Below, piece by piece: positions 1-8,490 of a stretch of DNA of 64,000 nucleotides. A program made the translations under genes and the position numbers. Positions within the stretch are counted from its first letter, which is position 1. Every line of letters begins with the position of its first letter. The stretch comes from Ferruginibacter sp. HRS2-29 (GTDB lineage Bacteria > Bacteroidota > Bacteroidia > Chitinophagales > Chitinophagaceae): positions 186,001 to 250,000 of the forward strand of contig NZ_RJUB01000162.1 in NCBI RefSeq assembly GCF_024343615.1, in the 5' to 3' direction. The notes beneath the pieces were generated by a model. That model did no database searches, was not told the origin of the DNA, and saw only the letters and a list, made by a program, of their open reading frames with translations.

Positions 1-2579
1 TCTTTTTGAATGCTGTAGTTTACCTGGTATGGAGCAGCAATATCATTCAACATATAATCCACCAGGATATCGATCTGGTCCTTTGCGGAATCATTCACCG
101 TTACAGATCTTACAGTACGATTCAGATGTGCGCTGCGCCAGATGCCTAAAGCAGACGGCATCCTGTTGCCAAAATCATTATCGGTAGGAGCCCGCCAGAA
201 ATAGGGCTCGGGAAAACTTCCGATGATGCGATTTCCGTTGGAAGTGTAAGACATGAACTGGCCGCGTTGTATGTCAAACTCGCCTTTTATTTTTCCGGCA
301 GTAAAAGTTATTTTCTTTTCTGTACGATTCATCTGAAGGTTGCTGTTGGCAATGGCGGGTTTGGCAAAATAATCACCCGCGTATTTAAATTGCTCCGAAG
401 CTACTTCATGTCCTGCTTCAACAAGCGCCGTTGCTTTGCCGGTGTAAGCATAGACATTTAAAAAGAATTCACTTCCTTCTACGGCTTTAAATTTTGGAAT
501 CGACAGTTGCACATTTTTTGATTGATGCGGTGCCAGGTCGACTGAAAAAACATCCTCCGCTACGAGGTTGCCATTCCTGTACAGCTTCCATTTAAATTTA
601 TATTCAATGAGGTTGGTAAAATCAAACCAATTGGAAACATTGATCGATCCGTTTTGCGCATCTGTATTTTTAAACAAAATATTCTGGTAAGATTTTTTCA
701 CTTCGTAAATTCCCGGATGTACCGATCGGTCCGCTGCAATTAAACCATTGGCGCAAAAGTTTTCATCGTTCCACAGATGGTAACTGCCAAGGTCACCACC
801 ATAAGCGTAAAACGGTCGTCCGTCCTGTGTTTTGGTGAGGTAGCCCTGGTCCACCCAATCCCATATGAAGCCACCCTGCATGTTCCTGCTGCCCATCATG
901 ATATCCCAGTATTGCTGAAAATTCCCACTGCTGTTGCCCATGGCATGAGCATATTCGCACATAATGTAAGGCCGTTTCTTTGTGCTGTCCTTTGCATAAC
1001 GCATCATGCTTTCCACCCTTGGATACATGGGGCACACAATATCCGTGTTCCAGTCTTCGCCTGATTGTTCAAACTGCACCGGCCTGCTTTTATCCCTGTT
1101 TTTCATCCATACATAAGCATCATGAAACACTTTGCCATTCCCGCATTCATTGCCCAATGACCAGATGATAACGGACGCATGATTTTTATCCCGCTCCAGC
1201 ATTCTTTTTTCACGATCCATGATGGCGGCTTCCCATTGTGGCAGATACGCCGGGTGAACAGAGGTGTCGAAACCTCCCTGGTTAGAAGCGCCCATGCCGT
1301 GTATCTCCACATTGGTCTCATCTACGAGGTACAACCCATATTCGTCGCAAAGCTTGTACCAGAGCGGATCGTTGGGGTAGTGCGATGTTCGTACCGCATT
1401 GATGTTAAACTGTTTCATCAGCTGAATATCTTTCAGCATCAATTCTTTTGACGGCACATGGCCCTTGATGGGATCGTGTTCGTGACGGTTTACTCCATGT
1501 ACATATACAGCCATTCCATTTACCAGCAACTGTGCATTTTTTATTTCGACTTTTCTAAAACCGATCCTGTGGCTGGTGTAAATTGTTTTGCCATTGGCAG
1601 TAAGTGCAATGATACAATTGTACAGGTAAGGTTTTTCCGCGTTCCATTGTTGAGGGGCCGCGATAGTGCCGGACACGGCGATTTTTTGCATACTATCGTT
1701 GCCAACCGTTATTTGTTTTTGTTGTGAGAAAACTGTTTTGCCATTTTTATCTGTTATTTCAACAGAAAGTTTTGCATCGGTTGCTGTTTTATTTAAATGG
1801 CGGATGTCAATGTCGGCGGAGAAAATACCGTTCTTATAATTGTCATCCAGGTCAGCATGTAAGAAAAAATCCCAGATATTAACTTTAGGCAGTGCTGTTA
1901 AGAACACATCCCGTTCTATGCCACTGATGCGCCAGAAATCCTGGTCCTCGAGATAACTCCCGTCGTGCCAGCGAAAAACTTCTACCGCGAGCAGGTTTTT
2001 TCCTTTATTAAGAAAAGGAGTGATATTAAATTCTGCGGGCGACTTGGAATTTTTGGTCATACCCACCTTTTTACCATTGATGTATACAACGGCATAACCG
2101 GTGATGGAACCGAAGTGTATCGATACATCATGGCCGCTCCAATGGTCAGGCACGGAGAAATACCGCCTGTAACTTCCTACAGGATTATCGTTTCCAATGA
2201 ACGGCGGATTTTTAGGAAAAGGGTATACCAAATTTGTATAAATGGGAATGCCGAATCCCTTTAATTCCCAGTTAGAGGGAACAGGGATATTGTTCCAGCC
2301 CGCATCGTTAAATGTGGCCTGGTAAAAGGTTCGCGGCCGTTTTTTTACATCTTCAGAAAAATTAAATTTCCAGATACCGTTTAGAGAAAGATAGTATGTT
2401 GATGCGCTGTAATCATCCTTAATGGCGGCAGCCTTATTATCATATAACATAAAACCTGCACGGGAAGCTTCTTTTCGCTCATCCAACTGGGTGGGATCTT
2501 CCCAGGCATTGACCGGTTGCTGCGCAACGGAGATGTTGGCGACAAAGAATAACAGGAAAGGCAAACAATATTTCTTCAT
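1..2579 (-). CDS. GH2 beta-galactosidase (C-terminus cut by window edge)
   Basis: Exported glycoside hydrolase of family 2, LacZ type, expected to remove terminal beta-linked galactose from oligosaccharides in the periplasm or at the cell surface. About 859 codons are visible and the C-terminus lies outside the window. A signal peptide (MKKYCLPFLLFFVANISVAQ) is followed by the sugar-binding, immunoglobulin-like and TIM-barrel domains. The acid/base motif WSLGNECGNG places Glu at about residue 478, and the nucleophile motif MCEYAHAMGNSSGN places Glu at about 542. This start gives a clean signal peptide 15 bases after the stop of the upstream esterase, so it is the last visible gene of the minus-strand xylan cluster. 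The family also includes beta-glucuronidases and mannosidases, but the CEYAHAMGN block is typical of LacZ-like beta-galactosidases. The galactose specificity is inferred. Confidence 0.9.
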   Translation of the reverse strand, partial: MKKYCLPFLLFFVANISVAQQPVNAWEDPTQLDERKEASRAGFMLYDNKAAAIKDDYSASTYYLSLNGIWKFNFSEDVKKRPRTFYQATFNDAGWNNIPVPSNWELKGFGIPIYTNLVYPFPKNPPFIGNDNPVGSYRRYFSVPDHWSGHDVSIHFGSITGYAVVYINGKKVGMTKNSKSPAEFNITPFLNKGKNLLAVEVFRWHDGSYLEDQDFWRISGIERDVFLTALPKVNIWDFFLHADLDDNYKNGIFSADIDIRHLNKTATDAKLSVEITDKNGKTVFSQQKQITVGNDSMQKIAVSGTIAAPQQWNAEKPYLYNCIIALTANGKTIYTSHRIGFRKVEIKNAQLLVNGMAVYVHGVNRHEHDPIKGHVPSKELMLKDIQLMKQFNINAVRTSHYPNDPLWYKLCDEYGLYLVDETNVEIHGMGASNQGGFDTSVHPAYLPQWEAAIMDREKRMLERDKNHASVIIWSLGNECGNGKVFHDAYVWMKNRDKSRPVQFEQSGEDWNTDIVCPMYPRVESMMRYAKDSTKKRPYIMCEYAHAMGNSSGNFQQYWDIMMGSRNMQGGFIWDWVDQGYLTKTQDGRPFYAYGGDLGSYHLWNDENFCANGLIAADRSVHPGIYEVKKSYQNILFKNTDAQNGSINVSNWFDFTNLIEYKFKWKLYRNGNLVAEDVFSVDLAPHQSKNVQLSIPKFKAVEGSEFFLNVYAYTGKATALVEAGHEVASEQFKYAGDYFAKPAIANSNLQMNRTEKKITFTAGKIKGEFDIQRGQFMSYTSNGNRIIGSFPEPYFWRAPTDNDFGNRMPSALGIWRSAHLNRTVRSVTVNDSAKDQIDILVDYMLNDIAAPYQVNYSIQK

Positions 2580-2594
2580 AAAACGTTTTGTAAT

Positions 2595-4526
2595 TTATTT
2601 AAAGAGTACCTGCGCAAAATTGTATAGGTTGTTTCGCCAAACCGGCCAGCTATGCCCGCCCGGGTATTCGCTGTAAGTATTTTTTATATTGAGCTCATTG
2701 AGCCTGGAAACCATTATTTGCCCGTTCTTCCAGGCAATGTCTTCCTTGCCGCCTTCGGAGATCCAGAATGATTTCAGGTTGGTATTGACCAACGAAACGT
2801 TGTCTTTCAAAAAGCTATATTGTTTGTCGCTGATGTTGTTCATCATCGGCACGATCCAGCCGGAGCTGAATACACCGAGGTAAGCAAATTTGTCGGTGTT
2901 GTTGATGCCGGTGTACAAGGTATGCATCCCGCCCAGCGATAATCCGGCCATGGCACGGTTACCTGCATCGGTTAGTGTACGGTAATTTTTTTCTACAAAA
3001 GGAATGATGGCTTCTTTCATTTCCCTTTCAAATAATTTCAACGAGTTTTCAATACCGCCTGCATTGAAGCCTCCTGCACCGATGTTCGCATCGGGCATTA
3101 CAATGATCATTTTTTTTGCTTTGCCCGCGGCGATGAGGTTATCCAGTATCAGGTCTGTTTTTCCCTGTGTTGCCCAGCCGGTTTCATCTTCGCCGCCGCC
3201 ATGTAAAATGTAGAGTGCGGGATATTTGTCATTTACCGCAGAGTCGTACATGGGCGGTGTATAAATGTATAACTGTCGCCAGGAGCGGGTTACAGGAGAG
3301 TAATATTTTTTGATCCTTATGTCGCCGTGCGGCACGTTGCGCATGGCATAATAGGCGTCGCCGCTGAAAGGGATTTCTATCCCGCTTGCCATGCGGCCCA
3401 TGCCATAAAAAGATCTGCTTGCCGGGTCTGCTACAGCTACGCCGTCGATGAGTAAAGAATAATAATGAAAACCTTCACTGATAGAATCGGTCGTTATTTT
3501 CCAAAAACCATCTGCATCTTTTACCAGGTCATATTTTTTCCCGAGGTCAATTTGTACTTTTTTAGCATCCGGTGCTTTCAGGTTGAAGATCACGCGGCTG
3601 TCGGTGGTTATTTGCGGGTAAGGCGCATTGCGGATGTTGGAAGGGGCAGGGGCGCCGGCTACCGGGTATTTTGAAAAAGTGGATGGGTCAACAGGTTTAA
3701 AGATCAATTGGGAAAACATGAACAATCCATTTTTCCATACTTTAAAATCATGAACTCCCGGTTCGATAAAATAGATGTGTGGTATATTATTTTGTTTCAG
3801 AAAATCATGTGTTCTTTTGCTGAAAGAAATAAGTCCATCGCTGGCACCACAGGAAATAAACAGGAGTTTTATTTTTTCTTTGGCTGCATTTACATCTGGT
3901 ACAAGTTCCTGCGGAGTTTTTGTATTGGGTGCAGAGGAAAATCCGCCGATCCATGCAAACTTATCCAGATTGCCCAAACCGAAATTCAACGACTGGCCGC
4001 CCCCCATCGATAAACCCGCAATGGCCCGGTGTTCCCGGTCGGAAAGAACCGAATATTTTTTTTCGATGAATGGAATGAGGTCATTCAACAGATCTTTTTC
4101 AAAAGTTGCAAATGCCGCTACTTTATCCGGTGCCATGATGTTGCCGGTAGAACGGTCGTCTTTCATGGCCCTTCCGTTGGGCAATACCACGATCATTGGT
4201 TCTATTTTTCCATCAGCATATAAGTTATCCAGTATCACTTGTGGTTGACCGCCGTTCAGCCATTCTTTTTCATCGCCGCCAATACCATGCAGCAAATAAA
4301 GAACAGGATATTTTTTCTTTTTGGAATAACCGGGCGGCATATATACTAATGCCCGTCTCTTACTATCCACTGTTTTTGATGTGTAAACAATGGTATCGAT
4401 GTTTCCATGCGCTATGGATGTGCGAATGGTATCGAAACCGGTGCTGGCTGGCTTTACAGCTTCCTGGGCATGCGCAGCAGCCTGTAATAAAAATGCGGCA
4501 GCGAAGGCGAAAAATAATTTCTTCAT
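2595..4526 (-). CDS. Tandem two-module carbohydrate esterase (CE1/feruloyl esterase-like)
   Basis: A 643-residue exported protein with two complete alpha/beta-hydrolase esterase modules. After the signal peptide (residues 1-20), module 1 (about 45-280) has the nucleophile elbow GLSMGGGQS with Ser173 and a late His in GVHDF (about 259). Residues 295-400 form an E-set/CBM48-like domain, then module 2 (about 400-643) has GLSLGGMHT with Ser530 and His in GGHSW near 627. The second half has the architecture of the single-module esterases at 5899 and 7111; the first half lacks the E-set domain. The family (esterase D/enterochelin-esterase-like, CE1) includes feruloyl and acetylxylan esterases. Among GH8, GH51 and GH95 genes, de-esterification of arabinoxylan is the likely role. 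Two active sites could serve different acyl groups; that is inference. Confidence 0.88.
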   Translation of the reverse strand: MKKLFFAFAAAFLLQAAAHAQEAVKPASTGFDTIRTSIAHGNIDTIVYTSKTVDSKRRALVYMPPGYSKKKKYPVLYLLHGIGGDEKEWLNGGQPQVILDNLYADGKIEPMIVVLPNGRAMKDDRSTGNIMAPDKVAAFATFEKDLLNDLIPFIEKKYSVLSDREHRAIAGLSMGGGQSLNFGLGNLDKFAWIGGFSSAPNTKTPQELVPDVNAAKEKIKLLFISCGASDGLISFSKRTHDFLKQNNIPHIYFIEPGVHDFKVWKNGLFMFSQLIFKPVDPSTFSKYPVAGAPAPSNIRNAPYPQITTDSRVIFNLKAPDAKKVQIDLGKKYDLVKDADGFWKITTDSISEGFHYYSLLIDGVAVADPASRSFYGMGRMASGIEIPFSGDAYYAMRNVPHGDIRIKKYYSPVTRSWRQLYIYTPPMYDSAVNDKYPALYILHGGGEDETGWATQGKTDLILDNLIAAGKAKKMIIVMPDANIGAGGFNAGGIENSLKLFEREMKEAIIPFVEKNYRTLTDAGNRAMAGLSLGGMHTLYTGINNTDKFAYLGVFSSGWIVPMMNNISDKQYSFLKDNVSLVNTNLKSFWISEGGKEDIAWKNGQIMVSRLNELNIKNTYSEYPGGHSWPVWRNNLYNFAQVLFK

Positions 4527-4591
4527 ATGTTGTTTTTTATAAATTCATTTCTTTTTTGAAGTCTTGCTAAGCCACTTCCTTATTTCTTTTT

Positions 4592-5866
4592 TTATTTAGT
4601 CTGCGGTTTTATCAATTGATATTTACCACCCAGGTGCATCAGGCTGAACAGGTACAGCAATCCATCGTAATAAGGATCGAAGTATCCATCAGCGTATGGT
4701 TCCAGTTTTGCCTTCCATAATTCGTGTACAAAATCGTAGTTGCCTTTGTTGATCATAGTAGTAGTGGCAAGTGTAGAAACAAGGCCGAGTGAATGTCTTA
4801 GTTTTTTAAAACCACCAGCGGCTAAAATTGAATCCGGCGTTGTACCGTTCATATTGAACTGGTCGCCAAAACGATCAATGCCTTGTGTACGAAAAAATTG
4901 CTGAATACGTTTTGCATAATCCTGTTGCCAGGCAGCATCGTTGCCGAACCACGCATAATCCATGGCTATGTTCATCGGCACTCGCCAGGAGTCGTAGCGG
5001 AAGGCAACCAGTATCCACCTGGTATTGTGTGGCGCACCACTGAACTCGCTGTAGTCGGGGTTCAGGCCCGTAACAGGATCGCAGGCCCTGTGCAAATAAA
5101 CCCTTGAAGTATCTGCACAATCTTTATAAAATTGTTCATGCCCGTCTTTTGCATACATGGCCCACACTTCCATAAAGGCGGGAAGATGGTAGGAGGGGTC
5201 TGTCCAGGTATAACCATTTCCTTCGGGTACAAAACTTATTTGTTTGTGTTCGGTATTGATCACATGGAATATCTTTCCCGTTCCATCTTTTTTCCACATG
5301 GCATCTAAAATTCTCCTGGCCTCACCATAGTAATTTATGCCTGTGTTATTTCCCCACCGGTTGGCGGCAAAAAGCAGGCTGGTAACAAAATACAATTCAC
5401 CATCGGATGCCGAGCCTTCAGAATTTTTTTTCATCGTGGCCGGATTGATGCTCCATGCAAAGTATCCTTCCCGCGGACCTTGCTGGTGTTGGGTATATTT
5501 TTTTGTCCAGCGCCAGATATTGTCAAACACTTCCTTTTTATCCAGTTGTACGGCTACCATCATTCCGTAAGAAAGGCCCTCGCTTCGGGCATCGTGATTT
5601 TTTATATCAGATACGTACGCCATCGAATCGTTCACCGGGAAATAAATTCCGGAAGGACTTTCAAACAGGTCTTTGTAGGCTTTGGTGATCTTTGCATCAA
5701 TGTCATTTTGTTTATACCCGGCCTCTTTAAAAATATTTTTATAGTTGCCGGTTTTACCTGCCGCCGCAGTTTGGGCATGAAGCACGGGCATACAGCAGGT
5801 GAATGCTGCCACCTGCGTTACGGTAATACAACTTTTTTTAATAAATTTTTTAAAAGAAAGGCCCAT
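4592..5866 (-). CDS. GH8 xylanase, probably reducing-end xylose-releasing exo-oligoxylanase
   Basis: Exported GH8 enzyme of 424 residues, expected to hydrolyse beta-1,4-xylooligosaccharides with inversion. A signal peptide covers about residues 1-31. The general acid is Glu96 in SEGLSYGMM. The GH8 signature block lies at residues 150-170 (SEGSASDGELY), and FRYDSWRVPMNIAMDYAWF (about 289-307) carries a conserved Asp292 in the position of the catalytic base of Rex-type enzymes. The length is close to that of reducing-end xylose-releasing enzymes. It lies between two esterase genes (32 and 65 base gaps) in one transcription unit, consistent with trimming xylooligosaccharides after deacylation. 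Endo-xylanase or chitosanase activity occurs elsewhere in GH8, so the exo mode is inferred. Confidence 0.87.
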   Translation of the reverse strand: MGLSFKKFIKKSCITVTQVAAFTCCMPVLHAQTAAAGKTGNYKNIFKEAGYKQNDIDAKITKAYKDLFESPSGIYFPVNDSMAYVSDIKNHDARSEGLSYGMMVAVQLDKKEVFDNIWRWTKKYTQHQQGPREGYFAWSINPATMKKNSEGSASDGELYFVTSLLFAANRWGNNTGINYYGEARRILDAMWKKDGTGKIFHVINTEHKQISFVPEGNGYTWTDPSYHLPAFMEVWAMYAKDGHEQFYKDCADTSRVYLHRACDPVTGLNPDYSEFSGAPHNTRWILVAFRYDSWRVPMNIAMDYAWFGNDAAWQQDYAKRIQQFFRTQGIDRFGDQFNMNGTTPDSILAAGGFKKLRHSLGLVSTLATTTMINKGNYDFVHELWKAKLEPYADGYFDPYYDGLLYLFSLMHLGGKYQLIKPQTK

Positions 5867-5898
5867 TCGATTGGTATTGACGATAAATAGTGATGTTG

Positions 5899-7062
5899 TT
5901 ATTTAAAAAGCAAAGCGGCATATTGAAACAGGCTTCTTCTCCATGTCAGCCACTCGTGCGCCGTTCCGGGAGATTCGTAATAAATATATTTAATGCCCTG
6001 TTTGTCAAGCATGGCACGAAATGCGCCTACTGAAGCTGGAAAGGGATTCGGTTCCTTTGTGCCCAGTCCAAGCCAGATGAGTTTGAATTGTTTGTTGATG
6101 GCTGCCGCGTCTTTGTATTTTCCGTCCAGGAAGGTTGCGGGATCCAGTACATCTCCGGCAGGATAATTGGCCGTGCCGCTGAATGCGCCAATGCTGGAAA
6201 ACTTATCCTGGTTGTTCATGATGATCCGCATCGTTTGATTGGCACCCATCGAAAGGCCGGCGATGGCACGGTTTTGCCGGTTGGCTTTCGTGCGGAATTT
6301 TGCATCGATCATGGGAATGATCTCCCTGATCATCACATCTTCAAACACCGATAAGGGGCGGGTTTTGTTACCGGTATCCGCCTTGTCAGTTGGTTTATTG
6401 GCATAACCGTTGTCCATCACGATGATCATTGGTACAGCCTTTTTTTCTGCGACCAGGTTATCCAGGATGAGATTGGCTTTCCCCTGTGTGGGCCACCCGG
6501 TTTCATCTTCAAAACTTCCATGTTGCAGGTACAGCACAGGGTATCGTTTCTTTGTATCAGTATTGTATTCGGCCGGGGTGTACACAAAGCAACGCCTCCA
6601 GGCATTGGTTAATGTAGAGAAATAAATGTTTTCGCTTATAAGGCCGTGCGGTACATTTTTCAATGCATAAAAATCCCTGTCTGCGGCCGGAATTTCGATA
6701 CCGCTTCCCCAACGGCCGGCGCCATAAAAATAAAGGCTGCCGGGATCGGGTACGGGCACTCCATCAATGTTCAGCTGGTAATAATGAAAGCCTTCATCCT
6801 GCGGCAGCGATTCACCTGTCCATACACCTTTTTCATCTTTTATCATGTCATACTTTTTTCCACCGATATCCAGCAGCACTTTCATCGCTTGAGGAGCGTT
6901 GATACTGGCACGAACCCGGCCCTCGCCATTTACCTGCGGAAATTGTTTGCCTGGCTGATTGGTAACCGCCGGTTTAAAATCGGCTGAAGCGTTTTGCTGT
7001 GCCAGGCTGATCCCGCATAACAAGAGCATTGATGTTAGTAAAAAAATATGTTTGTATTTCAT
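5899..7062 (-). CDS. CE1-like esterase with N-terminal E-set domain
   Basis: Exported 387-residue esterase. A signal peptide (about 1-21) is followed by an E-set/CBM48-like beta-sandwich (about 35-140) and an alpha/beta-hydrolase domain whose nucleophile is Ser271 in GLSMGANQT, with the catalytic His at about 369 in GTAHEWLTWRRSL. The order matches feruloyl/acetylxylan esterases of Bacteroidota xylan loci, which cleave ferulate or acetate from arabinoxylan. It lies 32 bases from the GH8 start and 48 bases from the neighbouring esterase, so all are probably co-transcribed. It is paralogous to the gene at 7111 and to the second half of the protein at 2595. Acyl specificity cannot be read from the sequence. 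Confidence 0.88.
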   Translation of the reverse strand: MKYKHIFLLTSMLLLCGISLAQQNASADFKPAVTNQPGKQFPQVNGEGRVRASINAPQAMKVLLDIGGKKYDMIKDEKGVWTGESLPQDEGFHYYQLNIDGVPVPDPGSLYFYGAGRWGSGIEIPAADRDFYALKNVPHGLISENIYFSTLTNAWRRCFVYTPAEYNTDTKKRYPVLYLQHGSFEDETGWPTQGKANLILDNLVAEKKAVPMIIVMDNGYANKPTDKADTGNKTRPLSVFEDVMIREIIPMIDAKFRTKANRQNRAIAGLSMGANQTMRIIMNNQDKFSSIGAFSGTANYPAGDVLDPATFLDGKYKDAAAINKQFKLIWLGLGTKEPNPFPASVGAFRAMLDKQGIKYIYYESPGTAHEWLTWRRSLFQYAALLFK

Positions 7063-7110
7063 GTAAGGGTCTTATTTAACTGAAATCAATTTTGTCTGAA
7101 TCTTATTTTG

Positions 7111-8232
7111 CTAATTAAATAAAAGCGGCGCCAGTTCCCGCAAACTTCTGCGCCAGGTAAGAAATTCGTGCGCCGTATTTTCAGACACATAAGACACAGC
7201 ATTGATGCCGGCTCCTTTTAAAGCGATCGCAGCATTTTTTACACCGTCGGGTCTTTCTTTACTGCCGCAACTCAAAAAGATCAATTTGGGCTTTGATGGA
7301 GACTTGCTGATCTCTTCTACAGAATATACACCACCGCTCAGCAAAGCGTAGTAAGAAAAAATGTCGGGTTTGTTCAACGTGATGGTATGCGTTTCCATAC
7401 CGCCCATGGAAAGGCCTGCCATGGCCCGTTTCGCAGATTTTGCCACCGTTTGAAAGTTGGCATCTATGTAAGGGATGAGTTCATCTGTGAGCACCGTTTG
7501 AAAAGCGTCTATTTTAAAATTTCTCATGCCGCCGAATTTTACTTCGTTGGTCATGCCGTAAGTCATCACAATAATGAAGGGTTTGATCTTTCCTTCCGCG
7601 ATCATGTTGTCCATTATTAAATTGGCGTGGCCCTGGTTGCTCCAGGCGGTTTCGTCTTCGCCCCAGCCGTGTTGCAGGTACAATACGGGATAACGGGTTT
7701 TCGGGTTTTTGCCATAGCCCGGTGGTGTGTATACAAATGCCCTGCGGGAAGTTGCGGTGCTTGGTGAAGGAAACAATACCTGCTGTACCATACCATGCGG
7801 TACATTTTTAAGCGCATAAAAATCCTGGTCGTGGGCCGGTATTTCAATGCCGCTTTCCCACCGGGTAGAGCCATAAAAATTCAATGCACCGGGGTCGTTA
7901 AATTTACCGCCATCAATTCTTACGTTGTAATAATGAAATCCTTCATCCATCGGGCCTTCGGTGGTGCCCATCCAGGAAGTATCCGGCATCTGCATTAGTT
8001 TGGTGCCGCCTCTCCCTCCGAGGCCCAGGCTTACCCGAACACTATCTGCAGTGGGAGCAATTATTCTAAAACGGGCATATCCCTGTGAGTTTACTTTCGG
8101 GTATTCCTGCCCGGGCTGATTGCAGGTAGAAGGTATAAAGTCTTCAATGATGGCAGTCGGTGTATTTTGCGCAAAGCAAAAGATGTTTGCTGCCAGAATG
8201 GCCAGGAAGATCGATAGAGATTTCATGTTCAT
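7111..8232 (-). CDS. CE1-like esterase with N-terminal E-set domain, first gene of its transcription unit
   Basis: Exported esterase of about 373 residues. I chose the ATG at 8232 (MNMKSLSIFLAILAANIFCFAQ) because it gives a normal signal peptide; an upstream in-frame ATG at 8268 would add a charged, non-signal extension, and ATG 8226 is also possible. An E-set domain (about residues 30-145) precedes an alpha/beta hydrolase with nucleophile Ser275 in AGLSMGGMET and a late His near 355 in NTAHEFLTWRRSL. A glycine-rich insertion (GLGGRGG) marks the E-set domain. It is paralogous to the two following esterase genes. A 258-base gap with a promoter-like element precedes it, so it probably heads the esterase-GH8-esterase-GH2 unit. 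A role in arabinoxylan de-esterification is inferred from context. Confidence 0.86.
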   Translation of the reverse strand: MNMKSLSIFLAILAANIFCFAQNTPTAIIEDFIPSTCNQPGQEYPKVNSQGYARFRIIAPTADSVRVSLGLGGRGGTKLMQMPDTSWMGTTEGPMDEGFHYYNVRIDGGKFNDPGALNFYGSTRWESGIEIPAHDQDFYALKNVPHGMVQQVLFPSPSTATSRRAFVYTPPGYGKNPKTRYPVLYLQHGWGEDETAWSNQGHANLIMDNMIAEGKIKPFIIVMTYGMTNEVKFGGMRNFKIDAFQTVLTDELIPYIDANFQTVAKSAKRAMAGLSMGGMETHTITLNKPDIFSYYALLSGGVYSVEEISKSPSKPKLIFLSCGSKERPDGVKNAAIALKGAGINAVSYVSENTAHEFLTWRRSLRELAPLLFN

Positions 8233-8382
8233 TTTTTTATTTTTATAAAATGGGAGACATTCATACAATAGTTGCCGGAGTACCGGCGATGGTAGTTATA
8301 AGACGGTCAAGCAATTCTTGTTCAGATCAACTGAAGCATGTAAGATCATTACAAGTTAAACCGGCTTGCCATCCCAAACTAC

Positions 8383-8413
8383 CAAATAAAGCCAGTGAAC
8401 GATTTTGTACAAA
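8383..8413 (-). promoter_or_regulatory. Candidate Bacteroidota promoter for the esterase-GH8-GH2 unit
   Basis: Read on the minus strand this is TTTG, a 19-base spacer, then TTTATTTG, one mismatch from the Bacteroidota -33/-7 consensus (TTTG, about 19 bases, TAnnTTTG). It lies about 150 bases before the ATG at 8232, inside the only large gap (8233-8490) of the minus-strand hydrolase cluster. The gap suggests a separate transcription start. Match by eye only. Confidence 0.4.
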
Positions 8414-8490
8414 TACAAAAGATGCCCGCTGACAGTGTCTGAATATTGTCCCTCATTTTTTATTCATCCTGAAATGTGTTATCAAATTTT

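Noticed and set aside
8274..8287. GCCGG-AGTA-CCGGC hairpin upstream of the esterase start
   Set aside because: Five-base stem without a T tract and within a leader region; too weak to call a terminator or operator.
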